Shown: positions 1 through 6,793, counted from the first letter of the stretch. The stretch is DNA of 8,956 nt from an uncultured Eggerthellaceae bacterium (GCA_934668515.1 CAKUNS010000046.1:1-8956), one strand, 5' to 3'. Numbers and translations are program-made. The notes: generated by a model not told the origin, from the letters alone.

Positions 1-82
1 CTGCCCGCCAGAGTCTGCATTGCATCTGAAAGCATTCGATATTCGGCTCCCAAATGCAACAACTAAAAGATAGGAGGTTCCC

Positions 83-544
83 ATGGCTGGAATTCAAGAC
101 GGCGTCAACAGCATCGGTGAAGGCTTCAAGAATGTGTTCCTCGCTGGTATCGGCGCGCTTGCCATTGGCGGCGAAAAGGGCAAGGAGCTTGTCGATACGC
201 TGGTCGCTAAGGGCGAGATGACTATCGACCAGGGCAAGCAGATCAACAGGGAACTCCAATACAAGGCTGACGAGGCTACGAAGACCGCCCGCGAGGTCGC
301 GCTTGAGGCTCGCATGAAGGCCATGTCGCCCGAGCAGCGCGAGGCGTTCGCGGCCAAGGCCGCCGAGTTCGCTGCGGCTCAGAACGCTCAGGAAGCTGCT
401 GCGGCTGTTGAAGTCGAGATCATCGACGACGAAGAAGCAGCCGAAGAGCCCGCATCGGCTGAAGATCCCGCTGAAGAGCCTGCGCCTGCCGAAGAGGCTG
501 CCCCTGAAGAGGCCGAAGAGCCCGCCGCAAAGCCGGCTGAATAG
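83..544 (+). CDS. Phasin-like small protein with acidic Ala/Glu/Pro tail
   Basis: The 153-residue product has two parts. Residues about 12-110 resemble the phasin-like family often labelled 'polyhydroxyalkanoate synthesis regulator phasin' (COG3937). A Gly/Ala hydrophobic stretch (about 18-30, FLAGIGALAIGG) is followed by a charged amphipathic helix with the family-like pattern K-ELVDTLVAKGEMT--QGK, then a long Ala/Glu/Lys/Arg helix likely to form a coiled coil. Residues about 110-153 form an acidic, proline-rich, presumably disordered tail with three EEPA repeats (121, 131, 145). The start is set by a perfect AGGAGG at 72-77, five bases before the ATG. There is no signal peptide. Phasins coat storage granules or act as small scaffold and membrane-associated proteins, but no PHA synthase gene is visible here, so a storage role is not supported. 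The gene precedes an ABC1-kinase gene on the same strand, with a hairpin between them. Family assignment is moderately sure; function is unknown. Confidence 0.75.
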   Translation: MAGIQDGVNSIGEGFKNVFLAGIGALAIGGEKGKELVDTLVAKGEMTIDQGKQINRELQYKADEATKTAREVALEARMKAMSPEQREAFAAKAAEFAAAQNAQEAAAAVEVEIIDDEEAAEEPASAEDPAEEPAPAEEAAPEEAEEPAAKPAE

Positions 545-553
545 CCTATTTTC

Positions 554-590
554 GAAGCGGCCTTGTCATCTGACGGGCCGCTTCTTCATA
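554..590 (+). terminator. Probable terminator or attenuating hairpin after the phasin-like gene
   Basis: A perfect 9-bp inverted repeat GAAGCGGCC (554-562) / GGCCGCTTC (576-584) with a 13-base loop starts nine bases after the stop codon. It is followed by TTCAT, a weak T-rich tail. The stem is strong but there is no real U-tract, so it may terminate only partly and let some transcripts continue into the kinase gene 74 bases further on. Confidence 0.55.
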
Positions 591-605
591 TTCACGTACA
601 TGATT

Positions 606-630
606 GCAACCAGGAATCGATCCCGGTTGC
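606..630 (+). other. Hairpin in the leader of the ABC1 kinase gene
   Basis: GCAACC (606-611) pairs with GGTTGC (625-630). After one A/C mismatch, GGA (613-615) pairs with TCC (621-623), closing a small loop of about five bases. It lies 27 bases before the kinase start and just ahead of its Shine-Dalgarno. It could be a leader structure or a second weak terminator; no U-tract follows. Only the base pairing is seen, and any role is inference. Confidence 0.3.
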
Positions 631-657
631 TTAGCTATTGATGGAACGAGGACGTTA

Positions 658-2307
658 ATGGGCGAGAACACCCTGCTCAATTATTTCTTCGAGTCGGGCG
701 GAGCGCAGAAAGCAAGCCAGTTCGGATTGAATCGCAAGTCGCGTTCAAAGCGCATGCGCGAGATCGTTTTCATTTTGCACAAGCACAAGTTCCTAAACCA
801 GCTTACTCCTGAAGAGTTTCGCGCGGCGCTCGAGGAGCTTGGCCCCAGCTTCGTGAAAATCGGTCAAACGCTGTCCACTCGTTCCGAGATCCTGCCCAAG
901 GCATATTGCGAGGAGCTCACCAAGCTTCAAACCGAATGCGATCCGCTGCCGTTCGAGCAGGTGCTCGTGGCGCTTCGTGCCATTTATGGCGAAAGGTACG
1001 GGAAGATCTTCGAATCGGTCGATCCGAAGCCGTTGGGAAGCGCGTCGCTTGCTCAGGTTCATAAGGCCAAGCTGGTCACAGGCGAAACGGTCGCTGTGAA
1101 AATCCAGCGCCCCGGCGTTAAGTTCACCATGGCGCAGGATATCGACATCATGCGTGGTCTTGCGCACAAGATGAGCCGATTCACCAAGGGCGATGCGATG
1201 ATCGACCTCGAAGAGGTTGTCGAGGAGATGTGGGACACCTTCGTTGAGGAAACCGATTTCCGCCGCGAGGCCGAGAACCTCCAAACGTTCAAAGAGCTGA
1301 ACAAAGATTGCGTTTTCATCGACTCGCCGTACGTGTACACCGAGTATTCGGGCGAGTACGTACTGGTAATGGAATATATCGAAGGCATCAACATCTCGCA
1401 TGGCGACGAGCTGCTTGCTGCGGGTTACGATTTGGCGGAAATCGGCGAGAAGCTGTTGGACAACTACGCCACGCAGGTTCTTGACCACGGCTTCTTCCAT
1501 GCCGACCCGCACCCGGGTAACATCATCATCCGCGAGGGGAAGATCGTCTATATCGATCTGGGCATCATGGGTCGTTTGACCCCTGCCGAACGTGCCGGAT
1601 TTGCTCGCATCATCCATGCAGTTAGCGTCCAAAGTTCGTCTGAACTGGCTGATGCCCTGATTTCGTTTGCGGTCTCGCGAGGCAGCGGGCAGGTCGATCA
1701 TGCCAAGCTTCTGGCAGATACCGACAATATCTTGCGAACGTATGCGTCATGCGATGTCTCCGATTTGGATATCGGTGCGTTTCTGAACGATGTGCTGGCT
1801 GTTACGCGTGCGTCGAAGTGCCAAATGCCCTCGACCATCACCAACGTTGCTCGCGGCATCGTGACGGTTGAGGGAACGGTGGCGCCTTATATTCCCAATG
1901 AAAGCATCATTGGAATCATCAACGGGCACATCATGCGCTCGACCGACTCCGTTGAGCAGGCGAAAGACACGATTATGGATGCCGCTTTGGTTATGAGGCG
2001 CGCTGCCGAGGGCCTTTCGAGCGCTGCTGAGTATTCGGGTGAGGCGCTGCGTATGATGACGCGTGGTCAGTTGAAGATGAACATGGAAGTGCTTGGCTCC
2101 GAAGCACCGCTGTTAAGGCTCTCGAAGATCGTGAATCGCATGACTATGGGTATTTTGGCGGCGGGTTTGTTCATGGGGTCGAGCTTGTTCGCCACCACAG
2201 GGCTAGGACCCGAGATCTTGGACGTTCCAGCGGTTTCGTTCTTCGGTTTTGCCGGCGCGTTCGTCTTGTCGGCATGGATCGTCATCGATATCTGGCGCCG
2301 CAAATAA
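658..2307 (+). CDS. AarF/UbiB (ABC1) family atypical kinase-like protein
   Basis: This 549-residue protein shows the full ABC1/UbiB signature. It has the N-terminal KxGQ motif (KIGQ, 67-70), a nucleotide-loop equivalent GSASLAQVH (127-135) and the ATP lysine in VAVK (K148). It also has the ExD region EETDFRREAEN (197-207), hinge MEYIEG (238-243), catalytic loop HADPHPGN (281-288) and metal motif YIDLG (298-302, DLG in place of DFG). The C-terminus has two hydrophobic segments (about 496-514 and 523-545) ending in WRRK, a hairpin membrane anchor typical of UbiB proteins. Family members are ATPases or kinases that support isoprenoid-quinone synthesis or lipid handling at membranes. If the organism makes menaquinone rather than ubiquinone, a direct ubiquinone role is unlikely, so no symbol is given. 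ATG 658 is chosen because GAGGA (648-652) sits five bases upstream. The gene follows the phasin-like gene and converges on the phosphohydrolase gene. Confidence 0.92.
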   Translation: MGENTLLNYFFESGGAQKASQFGLNRKSRSKRMREIVFILHKHKFLNQLTPEEFRAALEELGPSFVKIGQTLSTRSEILPKAYCEELTKLQTECDPLPFEQVLVALRAIYGERYGKIFESVDPKPLGSASLAQVHKAKLVTGETVAVKIQRPGVKFTMAQDIDIMRGLAHKMSRFTKGDAMIDLEEVVEEMWDTFVEETDFRREAENLQTFKELNKDCVFIDSPYVYTEYSGEYVLVMEYIEGINISHGDELLAAGYDLAEIGEKLLDNYATQVLDHGFFHADPHPGNIIIREGKIVYIDLGIMGRLTPAERAGFARIIHAVSVQSSSELADALISFAVSRGSGQVDHAKLLADTDNILRTYASCDVSDLDIGAFLNDVLAVTRASKCQMPSTITNVARGIVTVEGTVAPYIPNESIIGIINGHIMRSTDSVEQAKDTIMDAALVMRRAAEGLSSAAEYSGEALRMMTRGQLKMNMEVLGSEAPLLRLSKIVNRMTMGILAAGLFMGSSLFATTGLGPEILDVPAVSFFGFAGAFVLSAWIVIDIWRRK

Positions 2308-2356
2308 GGGAAGCGTGCGGGTTCGAGTCGCATCAGGTTTGCTTGCGTTGAATCAA

Positions 2357-2387
2357 ACGAGGGCCCCGACAATGTCGGGGCCCTCGT
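2357..2387. terminator. Strong bidirectional terminator between convergent genes
   Basis: A perfect 14-bp inverted repeat (arms 2357-2370 and 2374-2387, core GGGCCCCGAC / GTCGGGGCCC) with a three-base AAT spacer lies between the stop codons at 2307 and 2419. On the + strand it is followed by TGCATT; on the - strand by TTGATT. Neither is a long U-tract, but the stem is exceptionally stable and the position between convergent genes fits a shared terminator. Confidence 0.8.
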
Positions 2388-2418
2388 GCATTCGCGGGTT
2401 CTTACGGCTTAACGACGT

Positions 2419-4530
2419 TTACAGGTTTTCGGAGAGGATCTGGTAAACAGGAGCGCCTTCACATTCGGCGGGGACGTCGACGCCCAGAAGCAGCGAGACG
2501 GTGGGAGCGACGTCGACCTCGCGGATCACGCGATCGGTGGTGAAGCCTTTCTTGATGCCGGGGCCTGCTGCGATGAAGATGGGCGACAGGGACGTGTCGT
2601 TGTAGCCCTGAGCAGTCGATAGGCCGTTGCCGTGCCCGCAGGCATAGTCGTCATGCACGAAGCACGTGATGTCGGCACAGCGCGAGCCGCCCAAGCCAAG
2701 CAGCACGGCGTCCTTGTTGTGCAACGCCAGCGAGACGATGCGATGGCCGGTTTCGGGGTCGCGCACACCGTACAGGTCGGTGATGACGCGCTCTTCCATT
2801 TCGTACTTGTCGGCCGGGTCGACGATGCCGTGTGGGTCGCGGCCCTTGACGTTGATGTAGATGCTGTTCGAGCGCGTCTGGAAAGCGGTGGTTTTGCCCC
2901 AGTCGATCTCGCGCATCTCGTTGCCATCGGCGTCGCGCTTCAGCACGGTGTAGCCCAGCTTGCGCAGCGGATCGACATTGACGTAACCGCAGTCGCCCAT
3001 GATATACGAGCCGTCGCCCTCGCAGCAGTTCAGGCCATGGTCGGAGCAAAGGATGATGGTCCAACCCTCGTCCAGGTAATGAAGGAACGTGCCCAGGTAC
3101 TCGTCGGTGGTTTGATAGGTTGCCTCGGCGAACTTGATGACTTCGCTCTCGTCGTAGCGGGAGGTGTCACGGTTCTTCAGGTACTTCACGTAATTATGCG
3201 TTTGCAGGTCGACGTTGTGGTAGTGCGAGAAGACGGCTTCGATGCCGCGCTCTTCGATCATGTAGTGGATGCAGTCGGACTGCCACTTCGCGGCCATGCG
3301 CCACTGCTCGTTGTTGCACTTCATGATGAGGTCTTTGTCGTTGCCGCTCATCTGGCTGGTTGGAACCGGCGGGCCGAATCTCTCGACGAGCTCAGCGTGA
3401 AGCGACCTGGGGAAGAAGACGCTGTCGTCGGTGCAGCGCATGCCAGTTGATGCCCACATGCGAACATAGGTGCCGTCCTCGGCAACTTCCAAAAGGCGCA
3501 TGTTGCGCGTGACCTTATCCTCGCCGTTGGGCGTCGGGATGGTGTCGTACACATGACCGGTGAAGACGTCCTCTTCAAGAACGACGATTTGGTTTTCGAC
3601 TTGCTTGTCCTTGTAGATTGCGACGCGGTCGTACTTGCCTTCCTCGTTGCAAAGAATCAATGCCGGGCGATCGATCTTGCCGTAGAAAAGTTTGATGGTG
3701 AATTCCTTGGCGCCCTCGGGGATGGGGAACTCCCAGCCGCTGGGCTCGGAAATCGGTGACATCGAGCAGCTGATGCACCAGTCCTCGACCTTCCACTGCA
3801 CGTTCTTATCCAGATCGGTGCGGGCGTCGTAGGAGATGTAGCTGTTTTCGACTTTGTAGCCGGGAACGTTGATGAACTCTTCGTATTCCTTGCGATAACG
3901 CTCGACCTTTTCCCTCATTTCCGGGCTGCACCGTTTCAGGTCGGGATCACCTGCGACCCATGCGTAGGCCTGCAGCTCTTCGTCGCCCTTAAGGTCGGTG
4001 ACCGTGGTGGACATGGGCTTGTAGACCGGCTCTTTGGTGAGCGTGCTGGCGATGATGGCGGTGTCGTCATCGCACCTGGAAACCCAGCCGCAGCAGGCGC
4101 CGGGGCTGGAGCCGTCGACGGTGAACAGGTTGTCGCTTTCGATGCTGGGCGGGAAGCTGCCGCCCGGCCAGTGGAAGACGAGCGTCTTCAGACCTGCCTT
4201 TGCGGTGACGTTGAAGATGGGCTCGGCAACCATGAAGCGCGAGCTGAACGCACCCAAGGCGATTTCTTTATCAGGATTGGCGGAAACGTTGTAGTCGGTG
4301 ATGCCATGCGTCATGGGGTAGCAGCCGGTTGCCAGCGTGGCCCAAAGCGGCGGGGTGATGGTGGGGTTGGCGCCCAGAAGCATCAGGTCCTCGCGGCATG
4401 AGCCCGCATCGACCAGCTTCTGGATGTTGGGGAGCTTGCCTTCGTCAAGCAATCGCTTGGTGAACCTGGGGTCCATGCCGTCGATGCCCAAGATCATCAG
4501 TTTGTCGGTCAAGCCTTTGTTCCTTAGCAT
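2419..4530 (-). CDS. Alkaline phosphatase superfamily phosphohydrolase/phosphodiesterase, large cytosolic form
   Basis: This 703-residue enzyme belongs to the alkaline phosphatase superfamily, type I phosphodiesterase / nucleotide pyrophosphatase branch (PF01663-like, resembling COG3379 'phosphohydrolase or phosphomutase'). The complete two-metal site can be read. D17 is in GIDGMD, the likely nucleophile T59 is in TITPPLWATLATG, and D441 and H445 form DLQTH. D497 and H498 are in SDHG, and H633 is in GHGNG. H75 sits in the usual THGI after the nucleophile loop. It would hydrolyse a phosphomonoester or diester, but the substrate cannot be read from sequence. There is no signal peptide or membrane segment, so it is probably cytosolic. 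About 380 residues separate T59 from D441, indicating a large inserted region with beta-rich stretches (about 225-350). There are 20 cysteines. The start is fixed by AAGGAGG (4537-4543), six bases upstream. It appears monocistronic, with its own promoter and a convergent terminator. Confidence 0.88.
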   Translation of the reverse strand: MLRNKGLTDKLMILGIDGMDPRFTKRLLDEGKLPNIQKLVDAGSCREDLMLLGANPTITPPLWATLATGCYPMTHGITDYNVSANPDKEIALGAFSSRFMVAEPIFNVTAKAGLKTLVFHWPGGSFPPSIESDNLFTVDGSSPGACCGWVSRCDDDTAIIASTLTKEPVYKPMSTTVTDLKGDEELQAYAWVAGDPDLKRCSPEMREKVERYRKEYEEFINVPGYKVENSYISYDARTDLDKNVQWKVEDWCISCSMSPISEPSGWEFPIPEGAKEFTIKLFYGKIDRPALILCNEEGKYDRVAIYKDKQVENQIVVLEEDVFTGHVYDTIPTPNGEDKVTRNMRLLEVAEDGTYVRMWASTGMRCTDDSVFFPRSLHAELVERFGPPVPTSQMSGNDKDLIMKCNNEQWRMAAKWQSDCIHYMIEERGIEAVFSHYHNVDLQTHNYVKYLKNRDTSRYDESEVIKFAEATYQTTDEYLGTFLHYLDEGWTIILCSDHGLNCCEGDGSYIMGDCGYVNVDPLRKLGYTVLKRDADGNEMREIDWGKTTAFQTRSNSIYINVKGRDPHGIVDPADKYEMEERVITDLYGVRDPETGHRIVSLALHNKDAVLLGLGGSRCADITCFVHDDYACGHGNGLSTAQGYNDTSLSPIFIAAGPGIKKGFTTDRVIREVDVAPTVSLLLGVDVPAECEGAPVYQILSENL

Positions 4531-4613
4531 GCAGAGCCTCCTTTGAAACGCTTGGAAACGGTCGTGGCGTGGCTCGTTGCGTAGTCGTTGGCTATCTGCT
4601 GCTATCAGCGAAC

Positions 4614-4642
4614 CTTATACCAGTATCAAATCCTACTATATC
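4614..4642 (-). promoter_or_regulatory. Candidate extended -10 promoter for the phosphohydrolase gene
   Basis: Read on the - strand, TGG-TATAAG (4614-4622) matches an extended -10 element (TGN plus TATAAT with one mismatch). The hexamer 17 bases further upstream, GATATA (4637-4642), is a poor -35, which extended -10 promoters tolerate. Transcription would begin near 4607, giving a leader of roughly 77 bases. The direct repeat GATAGC-N4-GATAGC (- strand; 4591-4606) then lies at the first transcribed bases, where an operator could act. Confidence 0.4.
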
Positions 4643-4708
4643 CATTTAAGAGTTTCGGGCGGTAGGGCTTCGCGTATATCTTGAATGCCATACAAGGAGA
4701 CGGGTTGA

Positions 4709-4801
4709 ATGGCTCGTGATCGGCATCTCGTTATATTTGACGGGGCGTTCAACAGGGGAAGGGTGGTGCGGGCGGTAGAGGGAAAGCTGATGGTCAGGTA
4801 A
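4709..4801 (+). CDS. Possible 30-residue small basic protein
   Basis: An ATG at 4709 opens 30 codons ending in TAA at 4799-4801. AAGGAGA (4694-4700) lies eight bases upstream, a good Shine-Dalgarno in a region otherwise without genes. The peptide starts MARDRHLVIFDGAF and is rich in Arg and Val, with no clear membrane segment. A weak -10-like TATATC (4637-4642) lies upstream, and no convincing terminator follows, although a T-run occurs at 4824-4830. I do not recognise a family. The ribosome-binding site is the main support. A chance ORF is quite possible at this length. Confidence 0.22.
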   Translation: MARDRHLVIFDGAFNRGRVVRAVEGKLMVR

Positions 4802-4861
4802 TTTAAGGAACGTTCTCTCAATATTTTTTTGAGATTCGTTGTGCAGGTTTGTGTTTTGCGC

Positions 4862-4897
4862 AAAAAGATGCCGCACCCGAATGGATGCGGCATCTTT
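4862..4897 (-). terminator. Rho-independent terminator of the DEAD-box helicase gene
   Basis: A perfect 12-bp inverted repeat (arms 4864-4875 and 4886-4897, core GATGCCGCA / TGCGGCATC) with a 10-base loop lies 27 bases after the helicase stop codon. Read on the - strand, the stem runs into five T residues (4862-4866). This is the most canonical terminator in the window. Confidence 0.88.
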
Positions 4898-4924
4898 AAT
4901 GAATGCGCTATGTTCTAGGAAAGG

Positions 4925-6793
4925 CTAGTTGCCGTTCTTGTTGTAGAAGCGACTGAAGCTGCCCTGGGACTGCTTGGCCTTCGCCATTCCCTGACGGCTT
5001 GCGGGTTTCGGGGAGTCGAAGCGCTTCTTGTGGCTGGCGCTTCCGCGCTTGCCGCCGCGGTAGTTGCGATTCTCCTCGTCGAAGTAGTTGCGCTTGGAGC
5101 CGCGGTTATCGTCACGACGGCCGCTGTTGCCACCGCGACGGTTGTCGCGATCGCCGAAGTTGCGGTCGTTGCGCTGACGGTTGCCAAAGCCGTTGCTACC
5201 CTTGTTGCCGCGGTTGTCGTCGCGCCAATTGCGATCGTTGCCCTTGCCGCCACGGTCGTTGCGCTTCGCGTCGCGAACGGTGAAATCGCCGCAGTTGCCC
5301 TGGCTGCAGCCGCCCTTGTTGCCCTTGTTACGCTTATCGAACTTGTCGAAGGCGGTGGACTTCTTCTCGAACTTGTCGGAACGGCCGCCCTTGCCACCGA
5401 AGGACTTTCCGCCCTTGCCGGGCTTGTCGGAACGGCCGCCCTTGTTGCCGCCGTTTTTGCCCTTGCCCGGTTTCGCGTTACTGTGCGTCTTGTAGCCGGC
5501 CAGGCCGTCGAACTTCTTGGGCGCGGGGCCGTCTTCGAAGTTGTCGCCTTGCGTGCCTGCGTTGTGAGCGCGGCTGCGCTCGATGTCACGCTCGCGGACG
5601 CGCTTCTTCTTGCCGTGCTTGTTCTTGTTCTTGGTTTCCAGGATGCTGGGGTCGACGTCGTAGCTGTCGATTTCCATCATCGGGATCTCGCGGCCGATAA
5701 GCGACTCGATGTCGCGCAGCTCGGAGCGGGACTCGCGCGTGACGAACGAAACGGCGAAGCCGACCTCGCCTGCGCGGCCCGTGCGGCCGATGCGATGGAC
5801 GTAGTCCTCGGCCATGTCGGGCAGGTCGTAGTTCACAACGTAGTCAACGCTGGGAACGTCGATGCCGCGAGCCAGGACGTCGGTGGCAACCAGGATGTTG
5901 GTCTTGCCGTTGGTGAAGCGCTCGAGTGCGCGCTTGCGCTTGTGCTGCGGCTTGTCGGAATGGATGGAGTCGCTGGCGAAGCCGGCGTGACGCAGCATGT
6001 CGTTGCATTCCTCGGCACGCTTTTTGGTGCGCGTGAAGACGACGACGCGGCTGAACGCGTGCTCGCCCAGAACTGCCTGCAGAAGCTCCTGCTTCTTCTT
6101 GTTCTCGATGGGCAGGATGTACTGCTCGACGGTTTTTGCCGTGTCGCCGCGATGGGCGATCTCGACCATGACCGGATCCTTCAGGATGGGGGAGACCTTG
6201 CGCATCACCTTGCGGTCGAGCGTGGCAGAGAACAGAAGCGTCTGACGCTCCTTCGGGGTTTGGGCGATGATTGTTTCCATGGAAGGCCAGAAGCCCATGT
6301 CCAGCATGCGGTCGGCCTCGTCGATGACCAGCACGTCGATGTCACTCAGGTTGACGACGCCGCGCTCACGCAGGTCGATCAGGCGGCCAGGCGTTGCGAT
6401 GATGATGTCGACGCCCTTGCGCAGTTTGTTGATCTGCGGGCCGTACTTCGTGCCGCCGTACAGGGTTGCCACGTAGTGATCGGTCTCGCGGGAGATGGAC
6501 TTGCACACGTCGCCGATCTGCTCGGCAAGCTCGCGTGTGGGGGTGAGTACCAGCATGCGCGGGCCCGAGACGGCCTTCTTGTTGACGACGGCATGGCCAA
6601 GTGAGCTCATGGTGGGCAGCAGGAACGCGGCGGTCTTGCCGGTGCCGGTTGCCGCGGCGGCGCACACGTCATGGCCCTTCAGGATTTCAGGGATGGCCTG
6701 TTCCTGAACGGGGGTGGGGTCGGTGTATCCCATCTTCTTGACGGCTTCGAGCGCGTCACGGGATATGCCGAGTTCGGCGAATTTCTGACTCAT
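4925..6793 (-). CDS. DEAD-box ATP-dependent RNA helicase with long Gly/Arg/Lys/Asn-rich tail
   Basis: This 622-residue protein is an RNA helicase of the RhlE/CshA/DeaD type. It shows the Q motif (F5 and Q30 region), motif I ATGTGKT (48-54), Ia PTRELA (85-90), the GG pair (113-114) and Ib TPGR (134-137). It also has II DEAD (158-161), III SAT (189-191), IV VVFTRTKKRAE (251-261), V ATDVLARGIDVP (303-314) and VI HRIGRTGR (333-340). The two RecA-like domains span about 20-375. Residues about 385-622 are low-complexity and basic, with repeated GGRSDK, NDR and DDNRG units and a CSQGNC pair (496-501). Such tails bind RNA non-specifically. Likely roles are ribosome assembly, RNA decay or cold adaptation in the cytosol. 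The start is supported by AAGGA (6799-6803), five bases upstream. The gene is divergent from rlmB, with its own terminator. The exact subfamily is not settled, so no symbol is given. Confidence 0.95.
   Translation of the reverse strand: MSQKFAELGISRDALEAVKKMGYTDPTPVQEQAIPEILKGHDVCAAAATGTGKTAAFLLPTMSSLGHAVVNKKAVSGPRMLVLTPTRELAEQIGDVCKSISRETDHYVATLYGGTKYGPQINKLRKGVDIIIATPGRLIDLRERGVVNLSDIDVLVIDEADRMLDMGFWPSMETIIAQTPKERQTLLFSATLDRKVMRKVSPILKDPVMVEIAHRGDTAKTVEQYILPIENKKKQELLQAVLGEHAFSRVVVFTRTKKRAEECNDMLRHAGFASDSIHSDKPQHKRKRALERFTNGKTNILVATDVLARGIDVPSVDYVVNYDLPDMAEDYVHRIGRTGRAGEVGFAVSFVTRESRSELRDIESLIGREIPMMEIDSYDVDPSILETKNKNKHGKKKRVRERDIERSRAHNAGTQGDNFEDGPAPKKFDGLAGYKTHSNAKPGKGKNGGNKGGRSDKPGKGGKSFGGKGGRSDKFEKKSTAFDKFDKRNKGNKGGCSQGNCGDFTVRDAKRNDRGGKGNDRNWRDDNRGNKGSNGFGNRQRNDRNFGDRDNRRGGNSGRRDDNRGSKRNYFDEENRNYRGGKRGSASHKKRFDSPKPASRQGMAKAKQSQGSFSRFYNKNGN
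5372..5444 (-). repeat. Direct repeat within the helicase tail coding region
   Basis: Two identical 22-base copies (5372-5393 and 5423-5444, beginning CTTGTCGGAACGG on the + strand) lie exactly 51 bases apart, that is 17 codons. They encode the two GGRSDK units at residues 452-457 and 469-474. Nucleotide identity, beyond peptide similarity, suggests a fairly recent in-frame duplication or constraint against drift in this tail. Confidence 0.75.

Larger units (their letters stand above)
4531..4924. other. 394-base intergenic region between the phosphohydrolase and helicase genes
   Basis: This stretch, less GC-rich than the genes, holds the Shine-Dalgarno and a candidate promoter for the phosphohydrolase on the - strand and a 10-base-spaced direct repeat GCTATC (4591-4596, 4601-4606). 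It also holds a possible small ORF on the + strand (4709-4801), an 8-bp palindrome GAACGTTC (4808-4815), a T8 run (4823-4830 region), and the helicase terminator (4862-4897). No RNA gene was recognised. Confidence 0.6.

Noticed and set aside
1..82. Promoter for the phasin-like gene
   Set aside because: TTGCAT (20-25) resembles a -35, but no acceptable -10 lies 16-18 bases downstream. The promoter may be further upstream, outside the window.
604..657. Upstream TTG start for the ABC1 kinase
   Set aside because: It would add 18 residues unlike the family, encoded across the leader hairpin. ATG 658 has a well-placed GAGGA.
793..1701. 302-codon ORF on the - strand
   Set aside because: It is antisense to the ABC1 kinase core, with no ribosome-binding site or family resemblance.
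2308..2345. T-arm-like GGGTTCGAGTC suggesting a tRNA or tRNA fragment
   Set aside because: The flanking bases do not form a proper five-pair T-stem, and no anticodon arm or acceptor stem is present.
2632..3450. 272-codon ORF on the + strand
   Set aside because: It is antisense to the phosphohydrolase, and the Val/Ala/Asp-rich product has no domain pattern.
4808..4834. GAACGTTC palindrome and T-run as a + strand terminator or LexA-type box
   Set aside because: The palindrome has no loop, so it cannot form a stable hairpin. The short TCTCAA/TTGAGA pairing encloses the T-run instead of preceding it. The spacing does not match a GAAC-N4-GTTC box.
4636..4893. 85-codon ORF on the - strand in the intergenic region
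   Set aside because: Its start lies inside the helicase terminator hairpin and it has no ribosome-binding site or family resemblance.
4915..5589. 224-codon ORF on the - strand, rich in Ala/Thr/Ser
   Set aside because: It is an out-of-frame reading of the repetitive helicase tail.
5030..6604. 524-codon ORF on the + strand
   Set aside because: It lies wholly antisense to the helicase, whose motifs are all intact. The product is a Val/Ala/Leu-rich string with no domain pattern, as expected from complementing GC-rich codons.
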